Source: Alteromonas sp. KUL42
Lineage (GTDB): Bacteria; Pseudomonadota; Gammaproteobacteria; Enterobacterales; Alteromonadaceae
DNA: 64,000 bases
Direction of reading: 5' to 3'
NCBI RefSeq assembly: GCF_006538325.1
Contig: NZ_BJKK01000003.1
Coordinates: forward strand, 186,001 to 250,000
Shown here: piece after piece, positions 1 through 9,004 of the stretch
How the letters are laid out: the number at the start of each line of letters is the position of its first letter
Position numbering within the stretch: the first letter of the stretch is position 1
Position numbers and translations under genes: made by a program
The notes under the pieces: model-generated
Seen by the model: the letters and a program-made list of their open reading frames with translations, nothing else
Database searches by the model: none
What the model was told of the DNA's origin: nothing

Positions 1-1857
1 AACAAATTGCTGCCCCTGTGCTTTTGCGTAGTCACCTTTTCGTTCATATTCGTATTGCAAACCGCCTACTTGTTTGGCAACAGCTTCTAACTGATAACGG
101 TGAAGCAAATAAATAGGCACTAAGGCGTTTTCAAGTGACGATAAACTGCTTTGTGCAGGCAAGGTATCTAAGCCTAATTTTGATAACGCCAATTCGCGCA
201 CAGCTGATATTTCATCAAATGCATCTAGAGGATCCCGTCCGTTGTCCCACATATGCCCATTTGACGAGGCGTGACGAGAACTACGGGTATCTGAATCAGA
301 TTTGAAACTTAAACCCGCATTACGCGCTTTCACGATGAGTTTTGCCAACGCTTCTGACTCTTCTGCCTCACTTGCAAAGTCTTGATACCCGTAAGCCACA
401 GCGTGTTTATCCCACTCACCAATTCCTTTGTCATAGGCACCAATCAACGACACTTCACCATCTTTGATGGTCAATTTAGGATGCGGATAGTCCATTACAG
501 AGGCCCTATCGTTTTCACTGGCGGCAAAATTATGCGCAATGCCTAAGGTATGCCCTACCTCATGGGCCGACAGTTGCTTGATTCTGTCTAGCGCCATAGT
601 TTGCTGGGTTGATGTATCTGACTGCGCATCTTTAAATGGGCTGGTAAGGCCAAGGGCAATCAAATAATCTTGCCTTACACGCAACGAACCTAGGGTAACG
701 TGCCCTTTTATAATTTCGCCCGTTCTTGGGTCGACGACCGACGAGCCATAAGACCAACCACGTGTTGCACGATGTACCCAATTTATAACGTTGTAGCGCA
801 CATCCATGGGGTCAGCCCCTTCTGGCAACACCTTTACCTTAAACGCATCTTTGTAACCGGCTGCTTCAAAGGCTTGATCCCACCAGCTAGCCCCCTCTTT
901 AAGGCTAGACATAACTGGCTCTGGAATGCCGGGGTCTAGGTAATAAACAATAGGTTCCACCGCCTCACTCATTGCGGCATGGGGGTCCTTTTTATCTAGA
1001 CGGTGTCGCGTGATGAAACGCTGTTCTGTCGGCTCACTGATTGGCGTTGAATAGTCAAAATAACTAAACTTCCAGTAACCAGAAAACGGATGGTAAATAC
1101 GAGGTGAATAGTTGCTATCGGGCAACGCAACAAATGAGTGGTGTAAATGTACCGTAAGACTTTCTGGGTCTGGCGTAACCTGCCTAACAAACTCACCTGG
1201 TTTTTTACCAGCAAAAGTGACCAACGCCTCAAGTTCGGTATTTTTTTCAAACCCTTTGGTCTTGGGCAAATAAACACCACTTCGCATTGTATCTACACTG
1301 AAGCTACCCTGATTGGTTGCCGACAATCTATTGCCAATGCCGTGAATATCAGACAAAAGATAAGGTGTATAATCGATTAAGTGAGCGCTGTCATCTTGTG
1401 CCACAAGCGCAAAACCGGCGATAACCGAATCGGCAAATGCTTCATTGATACTTTGTTTTTCTGCTTCGCTGCCATGCGCTGCGCGATAGTCAGTATTATG
1501 TTGCTTTAACAACAACTTATTGCCAAATTTTTCAAAGCTTACCAAGCGCGTTAAACCAAGTTGGCCGCGATCAAGTCCTATATCATTCGACCCCACACCG
1601 TAAGGCAAACTACTTTGAAATAAATATTGGGAAGCATGGTTGGGAACGGCCAAATAAACTTTATCTGTTGCACTGTCATAGTATACCGGGATAAGCCCAT
1701 CTTTCTGCTGCATATCCGCCGTAAAGTCACTGATGGTGGGAAGCGTTGCCCATGCTGAGGATGAAAAGACAAAAGATAGCGCAACTACTGTAATTAATCG
1801 GTATCTAACCAAGTTAACGCCTTTAAATCGAGACCGAAGACACTTGAAATGCAGCAT
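1..1857 (-). CDS. zinc-dependent metalloprotease (DUF4953/DUF5117-type), 3' end outside the window
   Basis: The minus-strand frame is open from an ATG at 1857 through position 1, giving 619 codons with the C-terminus missing. The start has an AAGGA motif about 9 nt upstream. The N-terminus is a Sec-type signal peptide: basic residues, a hydrophobic stretch, then SSAWA just before LPTISDF. Residues 432-442 read HEVGHTLGIAH, the long HExxHxxGxxH zinc motif of metzincin-like peptidases, followed by a VMDYP sequence that fits a Met-turn. This arrangement is known from large secreted proteases of the DUF5117/DUF4953 group in marine bacteria. The likely role is hydrolysis of peptides in the periplasm or outside the cell; the substrate cannot be read from sequence. 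The next gene is divergent, so this gene has its own promoter in the roughly 300-bp gap. Confidence 0.88.
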   Translation of the reverse strand, partial: MLHFKCLRSRFKGVNLVRYRLITVVALSFVFSSSAWATLPTISDFTADMQQKDGLIPVYYDSATDKVYLAVPNHASQYLFQSSLPYGVGSNDIGLDRGQLGLTRLVSFEKFGNKLLLKQHNTDYRAAHGSEAEKQSINEAFADSVIAGFALVAQDDSAHLIDYTPYLLSDIHGIGNRLSATNQGSFSVDTMRSGVYLPKTKGFEKNTELEALVTFAGKKPGEFVRQVTPDPESLTVHLHHSFVALPDSNYSPRIYHPFSGYWKFSYFDYSTPISEPTEQRFITRHRLDKKDPHAAMSEAVEPIVYYLDPGIPEPVMSSLKEGASWWDQAFEAAGYKDAFKVKVLPEGADPMDVRYNVINWVHRATRGWSYGSSVVDPRTGEIIKGHVTLGSLRVRQDYLIALGLTSPFKDAQSDTSTQQTMALDRIKQLSAHEVGHTLGIAHNFAASENDRASVMDYPHPKLTIKDGEVSLIGAYDKGIGEWDKHAVAYGYQDFASEAEESEALAKLIVKARNAGLSFKSDSDTRSSRHASSNGHMWDNGRDPLDAFDEISAVRELALSKLGLDTLPAQSSLSSLENALVPIYLLHRYQLEAVAKQVGGLQYEYERKGDYAKAQGQQFV

Positions 1858-2153
1858 GAGTTTATCCTTCTATGTGCAAAAAGGCGCAAAGCGCGCACTG
1901 AGCGTGTTGAGTATGAATGCCTCTTGTGGGCACTATGTATGTTGTTAAACATTTAAAAACAAAGAGTTAAACAAACCACTTTGTATATAATTCTAGCCTA
2001 CCCCATGTGAGCCCATTTGCCTATTCCCGTTCATCGCATAAAATGGAGCGAAGTCGAATTTGGCTTTTTATATTGCGCTTAGGACTATAATGCGTTTAAG
2101 ACTATAGTAAGCTTGAGAAAAAGCAGCGAATAACCTTTGAAGTAGGAGTTAGT

Positions 2154-3365
2154 TTGAATTTTGCATCTCGCGCCACCGCCATATCCCCTTTTCTAGCCAT
2201 GGCTTATGGCGAAAAAGCGACAGAGCTTGAAGAACAAGGCCACGATGTTATTCGATTAAATTTAGGTGAGCCTGATTTTGGCGCGCCCAGCGCAGTAATA
2301 GAAGCAAGTAAACGCGCACTGGAGACAGCGCAGTTTCCTTATACATCCGCTTTAGGAATGCCACAGTTGCGCAAAGCTATCGCCGACTTTTACGCAGCAA
2401 AGCACGGCGTTAGTATTGATGCGTCAAGAGTGGTCGTCACCGCAGGCGCTTCCGCTGCATTACTTTTAAGCAGTGCTGCTTTAGTTGAGTCCGGTGACAA
2501 TGTTATATTGGGCGACCCATCATACCCTTGTAATCGACGCTTCTTAAACGCATTTGGCGCTGATGTAACTTTGGTTCCCACGTCGGCAGAAGATAACTTT
2601 CAGTTAACGCTTAATCAGGTTATTGAGCACTGGCAGCCTAATACAAAAGGCGTGTTGATTGCTTCTCCTGCTAATCCAACGGGCACTGCTATTTGTCCGA
2701 ATGAGCTCAAAGCCATTGGTGAGTTTTGCCAGTCTAAACAAGGTTTCTTAATTGTTGATGAGATTTATCTCGACTTATCACTCGATACGCACAATGCCAT
2801 TGATGCTGGTTTGTCTACGAGATCATCACCACAAAGCGCGCTTGGATTTAACTCACTAGAAGATACGATTATTGTTATCAATAGTTTTTCTAAGTATTTC
2901 GGAATGACGGGTTGGCGCTTAGGTTGGTGTGTTGTACCAGAGCCCATGATATCCGTGGTAGAAAAACTGTCTCAAAACTTATTTATTTGCCCGTCGACCT
3001 TGTCACAACAAGCCGCATTAGCCTGTTTTACACCTGAAGCACTGACGCAGTGTGAGAATAACAGGCAAACTCTTAATACGCGTGCGTCCACCGTTATCAG
3101 CGCCATAAATGACATGGGTTTACACATTGACGCCCTGCCCGATGGCGCATTCTATGCTTATATTAATATTGAAAAAACCGGGCTAACTGCGATGACATTT
3201 TGCGATATATTGCTTAAGGAGTACCACGTTGCTTTAACACCGGGGAACGATTTTGGCGATCACAATGCGAATAACTATGTTCGTTTGTCTTTCGCTACCG
3301 ATATCGAGCGACTAACCGAAGGCTTAAAGCGATTAAAGCGATTTGTGGAAGTGCAGAGCGGTTGA
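2154..3365 (+). CDS. PLP-dependent class I/II aminotransferase
   Basis: A 403-residue fold-type I aminotransferase. The motif SFSKYFGMTGWRLGW carries the PLP-binding lysine at residue 247. Upstream are the usual landmarks: LGEPDF near the N-terminus, SPANPTGT in the middle, and VDEIYLDL with the aspartate that contacts the pyridine nitrogen. A C-terminal RLSFAT contains the arginine expected to bind the substrate carboxylate. The family moves amino groups between amino acids and 2-oxo acids in the cytosol. The exact substrate is unknown; aspartate, aromatic or alanine-type activity are all possible. The start is a TTG at 2154 preceded by AGGAG six bases upstream, which supports this rare start codon. 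It is followed by an oxidoreductase gene after 112 bp and could be co-transcribed. Confidence 0.9.
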   Translation: MNFASRATAISPFLAMAYGEKATELEEQGHDVIRLNLGEPDFGAPSAVIEASKRALETAQFPYTSALGMPQLRKAIADFYAAKHGVSIDASRVVVTAGASAALLLSSAALVESGDNVILGDPSYPCNRRFLNAFGADVTLVPTSAEDNFQLTLNQVIEHWQPNTKGVLIASPANPTGTAICPNELKAIGEFCQSKQGFLIVDEIYLDLSLDTHNAIDAGLSTRSSPQSALGFNSLEDTIIVINSFSKYFGMTGWRLGWCVVPEPMISVVEKLSQNLFICPSTLSQQAALACFTPEALTQCENNRQTLNTRASTVISAINDMGLHIDALPDGAFYAYINIEKTGLTAMTFCDILLKEYHVALTPGNDFGDHNANNYVRLSFATDIERLTEGLKRLKRFVEVQSG

Positions 3366-3477
3366 AAAGAGAGATTGAAAATAGTTTCGTGAATGAATAG
3401 GTATTACCGAAAAAAATGATGGATTTCGTGTTCAAAACGTATAGTAAATCCACAAGACATAAAAACAGGAAATATGC

Positions 3478-4665
3478 ATGAGTAACGAACAGGTAATAGA
3501 CAGAGAATTCGATGTTGTCATATTCGGTGCTACAGGTTTTACCGGGCAATTAGTTGCGGAGTACTTTCAAGCGCAATATGGAAGTGACGCATCAGTAAAG
3601 TGGGCTATTGCTGGGCGCAACGAGGCTAAACTGAATGATGTAAAACGCGAACTGGCTCTTGACGAAAACATACCTTGTATTGTTGTAGATAGCGATGATG
3701 ACGCCGCGCTCGCTGAAATGGCAAAACGCACGAAAGTGGTACTTACTACGGTAGGCCCTTATCAGCTTTACGGCGAAAAATTACTCGCTGCGTGTGTAAA
3801 CAATGGCACTGGTTATACGGATTTATGCGGAGAGCCAGCGTGGATGCACCAAATGATTAATAAGTACGAAGCCACGGCAAAAGAAACAGGTGCAGCAATC
3901 GTATTCTCTTGCGGATTCGACTCGGTACCTTTCGACTTGGGCGTACACTTCTTGCAGCAACATGCCAAAAGCAAAACAGGCAATACCATTGAATACGTGA
4001 AAGGCCGCGTACGCAAAATGCAAGGTACGTTTTCAGGTGGCACTGCTGCAAGTTTAAAAGCAACGATGGCAGCAGCCCATCAAGACAAATCCATAATGGC
4101 TGCCCTTTTAAACCCATTCTCACTAGCCAGTGGTGAACTCATTCAACCGCAACCCGATGGCAACAAGCCTTACTTTGATGAAGCGCTTGGCACATGGGTA
4201 GCCCCCTTTATTATGGCAGCCATTAACACCAAAAACGTTCATCGCTCAAATTATCTGAGTAACTATTCCTACGGCAAAACCTTTCAATACGACGAAATGT
4301 TAATGACAGGGCCAGGTGAAAAAGGTGAAGCCATGGCAAACCATGTGGCACAAGACAAATCACTTGCTCGTGATGACGGTCCAAAACCTGGCGAAGGCCC
4401 AAGCAAAGAAGAGCGTGAAAATGGCTTCTACGACGTGCTATTTACAGGTACTACATCGGATAACAAAGTGTTAGCGGTGTCGGTGAAGGGTGATAAAGAC
4501 CCAGGCTATGGCTCTACCAGTAAAATGATCTCTGAATCAGCTTTGTGCTTATGTAAAGACGTTAAAGTAGCTGGAGGTTTCTACACACCAGCTGCCGCTC
4601 TAGGCGATGCGCTAGTAAAACGCCTTGAAGCAAACGCGGGCCTGAGTTTTACAATAGAGGCTTAA
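3478..4665 (+). CDS. saccharopine dehydrogenase-like NAD(P)-binding oxidoreductase
   Basis: A 395-residue protein beginning with a Rossmann fold: VVIFGATGFTGQLVAEYF carries the GxTGFTG dinucleotide motif at about residues 15-24. The next conserved blocks, IAGRNEAKL and VLTTVGPYQLYGEKLLAAC followed by TDLCGE, are typical of the saccharopine dehydrogenase-like group that also includes mycobacterial trans-acting enoyl reductases. The true lysine-pathway enzyme is not implied; members of this branch are usually oxidoreductases of unknown or lipid-related substrate. The ATG at 3478 follows an AGGAAA stretch. A rho-independent terminator lies directly downstream, so the transcription unit ends here. 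There is no membrane segment or signal peptide, so a cytosolic location is likely. Confidence 0.85.
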   Translation: MSNEQVIDREFDVVIFGATGFTGQLVAEYFQAQYGSDASVKWAIAGRNEAKLNDVKRELALDENIPCIVVDSDDDAALAEMAKRTKVVLTTVGPYQLYGEKLLAACVNNGTGYTDLCGEPAWMHQMINKYEATAKETGAAIVFSCGFDSVPFDLGVHFLQQHAKSKTGNTIEYVKGRVRKMQGTFSGGTAASLKATMAAAHQDKSIMAALLNPFSLASGELIQPQPDGNKPYFDEALGTWVAPFIMAAINTKNVHRSNYLSNYSYGKTFQYDEMLMTGPGEKGEAMANHVAQDKSLARDDGPKPGEGPSKEERENGFYDVLFTGTTSDNKVLAVSVKGDKDPGYGSTSKMISESALCLCKDVKVAGGFYTPAAALGDALVKRLEANAGLSFTIEA

Positions 4666-4692
4666 GAGTGTAAACCCAGTTAGATTAAAATT

Positions 4693-4731
4693 AACCGCCC
4701 GCTGCAATTGACTGCATTTTGGGCGGTTTTT
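4693..4731 (+). terminator. rho-independent terminator after the saccharopine dehydrogenase-like gene
   Basis: An 8-bp perfect stem, AACCGCCC at 4693-4700 and GGGCGGTT at 4721-4728, encloses a 20-nt loop that contains a further small repeat (TGCA). It runs into a T stretch. It starts 28 bp after the stop codon at 4665. Confidence 0.85.
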
Positions 4732-4815
4732 CATATCAGTGATATTAAGTCCGTTTGACTTAATTAATGGCTGACCAGACTATTTTGAATAGATATTTGT
4801 AGCTTCCCTAGAGCC

Positions 4816-4861
4816 TGTAAAACAATTTATTTTACACACATACCAGTACAGAAAAGTACTT
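4816..4861. promoter_or_regulatory. two inverted repeats upstream of the hybrid kinase gene
   Basis: TGTAAAA (4816-4822) and TTTTACA (4830-4836) form a perfect 7-bp inverted repeat with a 7-nt spacer. It is followed about 12 bp later by a shorter repeat, AGTAC and GTACT, around 4849-4861. They lie 75-120 bp before the GTG start at 4938, where operators would be expected. The binding protein is unknown. Confidence 0.35.
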
Positions 4862-4937
4862 TGGATATTCACAGACGTTAAATCAAAACTTGAACTATGC
4901 TGATACTTAGGTCCAGCGCTAAGTTAAGTGAATTAAC

Positions 4938-7277
4938 GTGCAGCATAGCTTCAATACTTTTAATAAAATCATCTTAGTGATTGTTATCACCGCTAGTTTT
5001 TGTTTTCACATTACCTCGCTGGTAATAGCCAATACGTTAATGCTTAATTGGCGCTGGCAACACCTCCCCGTACATTCCGCTGTCGAAGTCAGTGGAGGTT
5101 TCATAGCCCTTTTAGTTTCATACATGTTGCTCAACCTCCAAAACAAACAGCGAGGTACCAGCTTCAACATCATAATAGCCAGTGCATTAGGTACCATGGG
5201 ACTACTTGATATAGCCCACGCCCTAGTCGAGCCAGGTCGATTATTTGTTTGGTTACACTCATTGGCAACCTTTTTTGGGGGCTTACTATTTGTTCTTATT
5301 TGGATACCCAAAAGTTCTATTCGATTTTCTTTTCCATTTGTTAGCTTTTGTTTTATTTTTACCTTACTAACTATCATTCTGTCATTTTACTTTCCCCATC
5401 AAATTCCCGTTATGGTAAGCAACGGGACATTTACTTTTGCAGCACAATTTTTAAACACGTCAGGTGGTGTTTTACTTCTTATCTCCAGTGTCAAACTACT
5501 ACTTGTGTACCGAGAAAAAAGGAAAGTTGATGATCTCTTGTTTGTCTTACACGCTAGTATGTTTGGCTTGGCAGCAATCATGTTTCAACAATCTGCATTG
5601 TGGGACTTTTCATGGTGGGGCTGGCATATACTGAGATTCTTTGCATACGGCGTTGCTCTTTGGTTCGCTTTCAAAAATGAACAGCATATCTTTACAGAAA
5701 TAGAGACTTCCAATCAAACACTTACTCTGAAAGCCAAAGAAAACGACAAAGCGTTTACCGCCCTACAATATCAACATGATATGAGCGAGAAACAACAAGC
5801 GGCTATTTTGGCATGCTTAAAAGATGCGATAATAGTAACTAATAATACTGGGATTATTAAATTTTTCTCTGAAAGCGCAGAACAAATGTTTGGATATCAC
5901 GCAAGCCAAGTATTAGGCAAAAATGTAAACATCCTGATGAATCAAGAGTTCGCAAAAAATCATCATCAAAATATGGCAAACTACACGCACGAATCGCGTT
6001 TTAAAATTGTGGGTGTAAACCGTGAACTCAAAGCAATCAACAAAAGCGGTCATGAATTTCCAATAGACTTAGTTATTAGCGCTCTAGTTATAGAAGGCAT
6101 TCAACATTTTGTGGGCGTCATTCGTGATATAACAGTAAAAAAAGAGCAAGAATGTAAACTCAACCGAGCAATAAAAGAAGCAGAAAGCGCAAGTGATGCG
6201 AAAAGTCTGTTTTTAGCAAATACCAGTCACGAAATTCGTACACCTCTAAACGGAATATACGGAAATTTACAATTACTTTTAAAAGAGAACCTCTCCGACA
6301 ATGCTGAGCAATATCTCAATAGAGCTCTTCACTCAAGCAAAACGTTAATGACAATTATTAATGACCTTCTCGATTTTTCTAAAATTGAAGCGAGCAAGCT
6401 TACCATTGAGGACACTGAGTTCACCCTATCTACACTCATTAAGAATACTGTTTCTGATTTTATCCCACTGACCAAGGCAAAAAACATTGCGTTGTCCGTG
6501 TCTAACAATGTGGTCCATGACCATTGGAATGGTGATCCTACACGGATCCAACAAGTGCTGCTTAACGTCATTTCAAATGCAGTGAAGTTTACCCTTAGCG
6601 GCAAAGTAGCTGTTGAAATTAATTGTAATTCAACTTGTGTTGTTTTCTCTGTGAGTGATACGGGAATAGGCATGGATGAAATTGCACTTGAGAAACTATT
6701 CGCTCGGTTTGAACAAGCCGATGCTTCTACAACCAGACAATATGGTGGAACCGGTATAGGCATGTCGATAACAAAGTCACTTGTCGAATTAATGCATGGT
6801 GATATTTCTGTTTCAAGTAAAAAGAATGTAGGAACAACTTTTACTATTAGCCTTCCGCTGAAGAAAGTCACTAAACCAATATTAAGTGAAGTTAGGCAGA
6901 CTGATATAGCAATAGACTTTTCTGGTAAAAAGATATTGATTGCAGAAGATAACTCTATTAATCAAGAAGTTGTTAAAGCGATGCTGCAAGATTCGAAAGC
7001 ACAAGTTGATATTGTAGAAAATGGAGAAGAGGCTGTTGCGCGCTTCAATAGTTCCTACGACTTGATTTTACTTGATATACAAATGCCAATCATGGACGGT
7101 TTAGAAGCCATAAAACAATTACATAAGAAAGGCGCAAAGCTACCAATCATTGCTTTAACAGCGAATATAATGGAAGAAGATATCAAAAAATACGAAAAAG
7201 CAGGATTTACCGATTACATTGGAAAACCGGTCGACAAAAACTATCTACTATCCAAGATCTCAAAGTATTTAAATTAA
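4938..7277 (+). CDS. membrane-bound hybrid sensor histidine kinase (7TM-type sensor, PAS, HisKA, HATPase, REC)
   Basis: A 779-residue protein. Residues 1-260 hold about seven hydrophobic helices resembling the MASE family of membrane sensors, with conserved histidine and glutamate in HSAVEVSGG. A PAS domain follows (about 285-395). HisKA carries the H-box SHEIRTPLNG with the phosphoacceptor at His431. The ATPase domain shows DTGIGM and GGTGIGMSI. The C-terminal receiver has acceptor Asp713 in LLDIQMP and the conserved K in YIGKPV. The protein therefore senses a membrane or cytosolic signal and passes phosphate to its own receiver; a final output partner is not encoded next to it. The GTG start is the earliest possible, because an in-frame TGA sits three codons upstream; no strong ribosome binding site is visible. 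Confidence 0.9.
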   Translation: MQHSFNTFNKIILVIVITASFCFHITSLVIANTLMLNWRWQHLPVHSAVEVSGGFIALLVSYMLLNLQNKQRGTSFNIIIASALGTMGLLDIAHALVEPGRLFVWLHSLATFFGGLLFVLIWIPKSSIRFSFPFVSFCFIFTLLTIILSFYFPHQIPVMVSNGTFTFAAQFLNTSGGVLLLISSVKLLLVYREKRKVDDLLFVLHASMFGLAAIMFQQSALWDFSWWGWHILRFFAYGVALWFAFKNEQHIFTEIETSNQTLTLKAKENDKAFTALQYQHDMSEKQQAAILACLKDAIIVTNNTGIIKFFSESAEQMFGYHASQVLGKNVNILMNQEFAKNHHQNMANYTHESRFKIVGVNRELKAINKSGHEFPIDLVISALVIEGIQHFVGVIRDITVKKEQECKLNRAIKEAESASDAKSLFLANTSHEIRTPLNGIYGNLQLLLKENLSDNAEQYLNRALHSSKTLMTIINDLLDFSKIEASKLTIEDTEFTLSTLIKNTVSDFIPLTKAKNIALSVSNNVVHDHWNGDPTRIQQVLLNVISNAVKFTLSGKVAVEINCNSTCVVFSVSDTGIGMDEIALEKLFARFEQADASTTRQYGGTGIGMSITKSLVELMHGDISVSSKKNVGTTFTISLPLKKVTKPILSEVRQTDIAIDFSGKKILIAEDNSINQEVVKAMLQDSKAQVDIVENGEEAVARFNSSYDLILLDIQMPIMDGLEAIKQLHKKGAKLPIIALTANIMEEDIKKYEKAGFTDYIGKPVDKNYLLSKISKYLN

Positions 7278-7290
7278 GATTTTGTCTTAT

Positions 7291-7546
7291 TTATTTGGGT
7301 TGTAAAAGTGCCATGGCCGATTCACGTAGTTCGCTCATATCAATTATCCCCTCTAACCTGCTTGCCTTGATTTACCCCCCCCCGCTTCTTCAGGTGATAT
7401 CGCGCTTGCAGACAAAAGTGCATGTTGTATTTCTGAAAAAAGGCACTGAAATGCCCCGGTGATATGAACACCAGCAATTGCGAAGGCTTGTCTCTAAGGT
7501 TTACAATTCCCCCTTGGCTATAAACAGAATATTTTTCTGAATCAGT
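7291..7546 (-). pseudogene. cupin-family gene remnant and an adjacent 15-codon reading frame
   Basis: The 329-bp gap between the hybrid kinase and the SDR gene holds no intact gene. On the minus strand, codons from 7546 read without a stop to 7340. They include GGIVNLRDKPSQLLVFISPG then HFSAFF, which resembles the end of cupin domains (a turn, 'arginine-leucine-leucine-valine', then S-P-G-F-x-x-F-F). There is no start codon or metal-binding half, so only a 3' fragment remains. A run of nine C (7375-7383, plus strand) lies inside it. A separate 15-residue frame, MSELRESAMALLQPK (7338 to 7291), has an AGGGG motif upstream and may be the stump of a second gene. The cupin match is by eye only. 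Confidence 0.4.
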
Positions 7547-7606
7547 CTATCGAGTAAGCAATGCAACTAGCATAAGAACACTTATAACGAATCTAGAAGG
7601 AATACC

Positions 7607-8359
7607 GTGTCCAATCAAAAAGTAGTTATTGTTACAGGTGGTGCCCGAGGTATTGGCGCAGCAACGGCAAAGCTCTTTGCCAAGCATGGCTATGCGGTTT
7701 GTATTAATTACAAGTCCAACACCGTTGCCGCCAATAATGTTGTCAAAGAAATTAAGTCTCTAGGTGGTAATTGCATCTCGCAGAAAGCTGATGTGTCTAA
7801 TGAAGAAGAAGTTTTGCGCTTATTTAACAATGTTGATCGCGAGCTTGGCAAAGTATCAGTACTTGTTAATAATGCAGGAATATTAAAGCAACAAAGTCGT
7901 TTAGAAAAGATGAACGCAGATAGGATTAATTTAATCCTTAACAACAATGTTACCAGCTATTTTTTGTGTTGCCGAGAAGCCGTAAAACGCATGTCTACAG
8001 AACATCAAGGCTCAGGCGGTGTCATCATTAACGTGTCATCGGCTGCCGCAAGAAGTGGAGCGCCAAATGAATATGTTGATTACGCAGCCTCCAAAGGTGC
8101 CATCGATACTTTGACCAAGGGGCTATCTATAGAAGTAGCTGGTGAAGGTATTCGTGTTAATGGTGTGCGACCGGGCTTTATTTATACCGATATGCACGCC
8201 GATGGCGGAGAACCTGAGCGCATTGCAAGGCTGAAAAGTAAGATTCCGATGGGGCGAGGTGGAATGCCTAAAGAAGTTGCAGAAGCTATTTATTGGCTTG
8301 CTTCTGAAAAGTCTTCTTTTTCAACAGGAAGTTTTCTAGACTTAGCGGGAGGATTGTGA
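7607..8359 (+). CDS. short-chain dehydrogenase/reductase (FabG-like)
   Basis: A classical SDR of 250 residues. It has the cofactor motif TGGARGIG at residues 10-17, the NNAG motif at 88-91, catalytic serines in NVSSAA at about 144-145, and the YxxxK pair Tyr159/Lys163. The end of the chain (FLDLAGGL) matches the usual C-terminal 'dvtGG' block. The family reduces ketones or oxidises alcohols using NAD(P)H in the cytosol; the sequence is close to sugar dehydrogenases and 3-oxoacyl-ACP reductases, and the substrate is not determined. The GTG start at 7607 follows GAAGGAA by about 8 bases. The next gene begins at the base after its stop codon, so the two are translationally coupled. Confidence 0.9.
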   Translation: MSNQKVVIVTGGARGIGAATAKLFAKHGYAVCINYKSNTVAANNVVKEIKSLGGNCISQKADVSNEEEVLRLFNNVDRELGKVSVLVNNAGILKQQSRLEKMNADRINLILNNNVTSYFLCCREAVKRMSTEHQGSGGVIINVSSAAARSGAPNEYVDYAASKGAIDTLTKGLSIEVAGEGIRVNGVRPGFIYTDMHADGGEPERIARLKSKIPMGRGGMPKEVAEAIYWLASEKSSFSTGSFLDLAGGL

Positions 8360-8797
8360 ATGAAAATTTCACTGGAAGAAATCAATAAATCCAATTATGA
8401 AGCAGTTTGTGATTTGGATGTTACCGAAGAACAAGAAGACTATGTTGCTTGTAACATGTGGTCACTTGTCGAGTCCCATTACAATGCATCACACACCTGT
8501 AAAGCCATTTATTGTGACGGTATACCTGTTGGCTTCTTTATGTGGGTGCAAGTGTCACCTGAAAAAGTGTCCATATGGCGTTTTATGGTCGACAAACACC
8601 ATCAAAACAAAGGCATTGGTCGACAGGCCTTAGTAGAAGCCCTAAACAAGATAAAACAGACGCCAAGTCTGAAAGAAATCGAAATTTGCTATAACCCGGA
8701 AAACCCTGTCGCAAAAGAGTTCTACTCAAGTTTTGGGTTTCAAGAAGTTGGCCTAGATGAAGACGGCGACGATATGATTGCTGTTATAATGCTTTGA
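8360..8797 (+). CDS. GNAT-family N-acetyltransferase (spermidine/diamine acetyltransferase-like)
   Basis: A 145-residue acetyltransferase. The acetyl-CoA binding signature appears as HHQNKGIGRQAL (the Q/RxxGxG/A motif) at about residues 79-91, followed by the PVAKEFYSSFGF motif B near the C-terminus. The early residues and the WRFMVD strand before the motif recall spermidine N-acetyltransferases of the PaiA/BltD type, but the acceptor substrate is not certain. Its ATG directly follows the stop of the SDR gene, so the two proteins are made from one message and may act on the same small molecule. No signal peptide is present. Confidence 0.82.
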   Translation: MKISLEEINKSNYEAVCDLDVTEEQEDYVACNMWSLVESHYNASHTCKAIYCDGIPVGFFMWVQVSPEKVSIWRFMVDKHHQNKGIGRQALVEALNKIKQTPSLKEIEICYNPENPVAKEFYSSFGFQEVGLDEDGDDMIAVIML

Positions 8798-9004
8798 TTT
8801 TGTTACTTTCATGTACACACCTTTCGTTCCCATTGAACCCAGCTTTCATTATTTAATAACCTTCATATTTTCTTTAGTTCATTCAGCACCGCTAATACTT
8901 GCATTATCGTGATCTTAGGCAACAATTACGTAGAGTCTCTCTAAAAATTAGCATGAACCTAAGATTAACAGTATGAAAATGGAGAGAAAATTAAAGGAGT
9001 GATA

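Noticed and set aside
6329..6871. A 180-codon minus-strand frame inside the hybrid kinase gene
   Set aside because: It lies wholly within the well-supported HisKA/ATPase coding region on the other strand and has no recognisable domain. It is a shadow frame.
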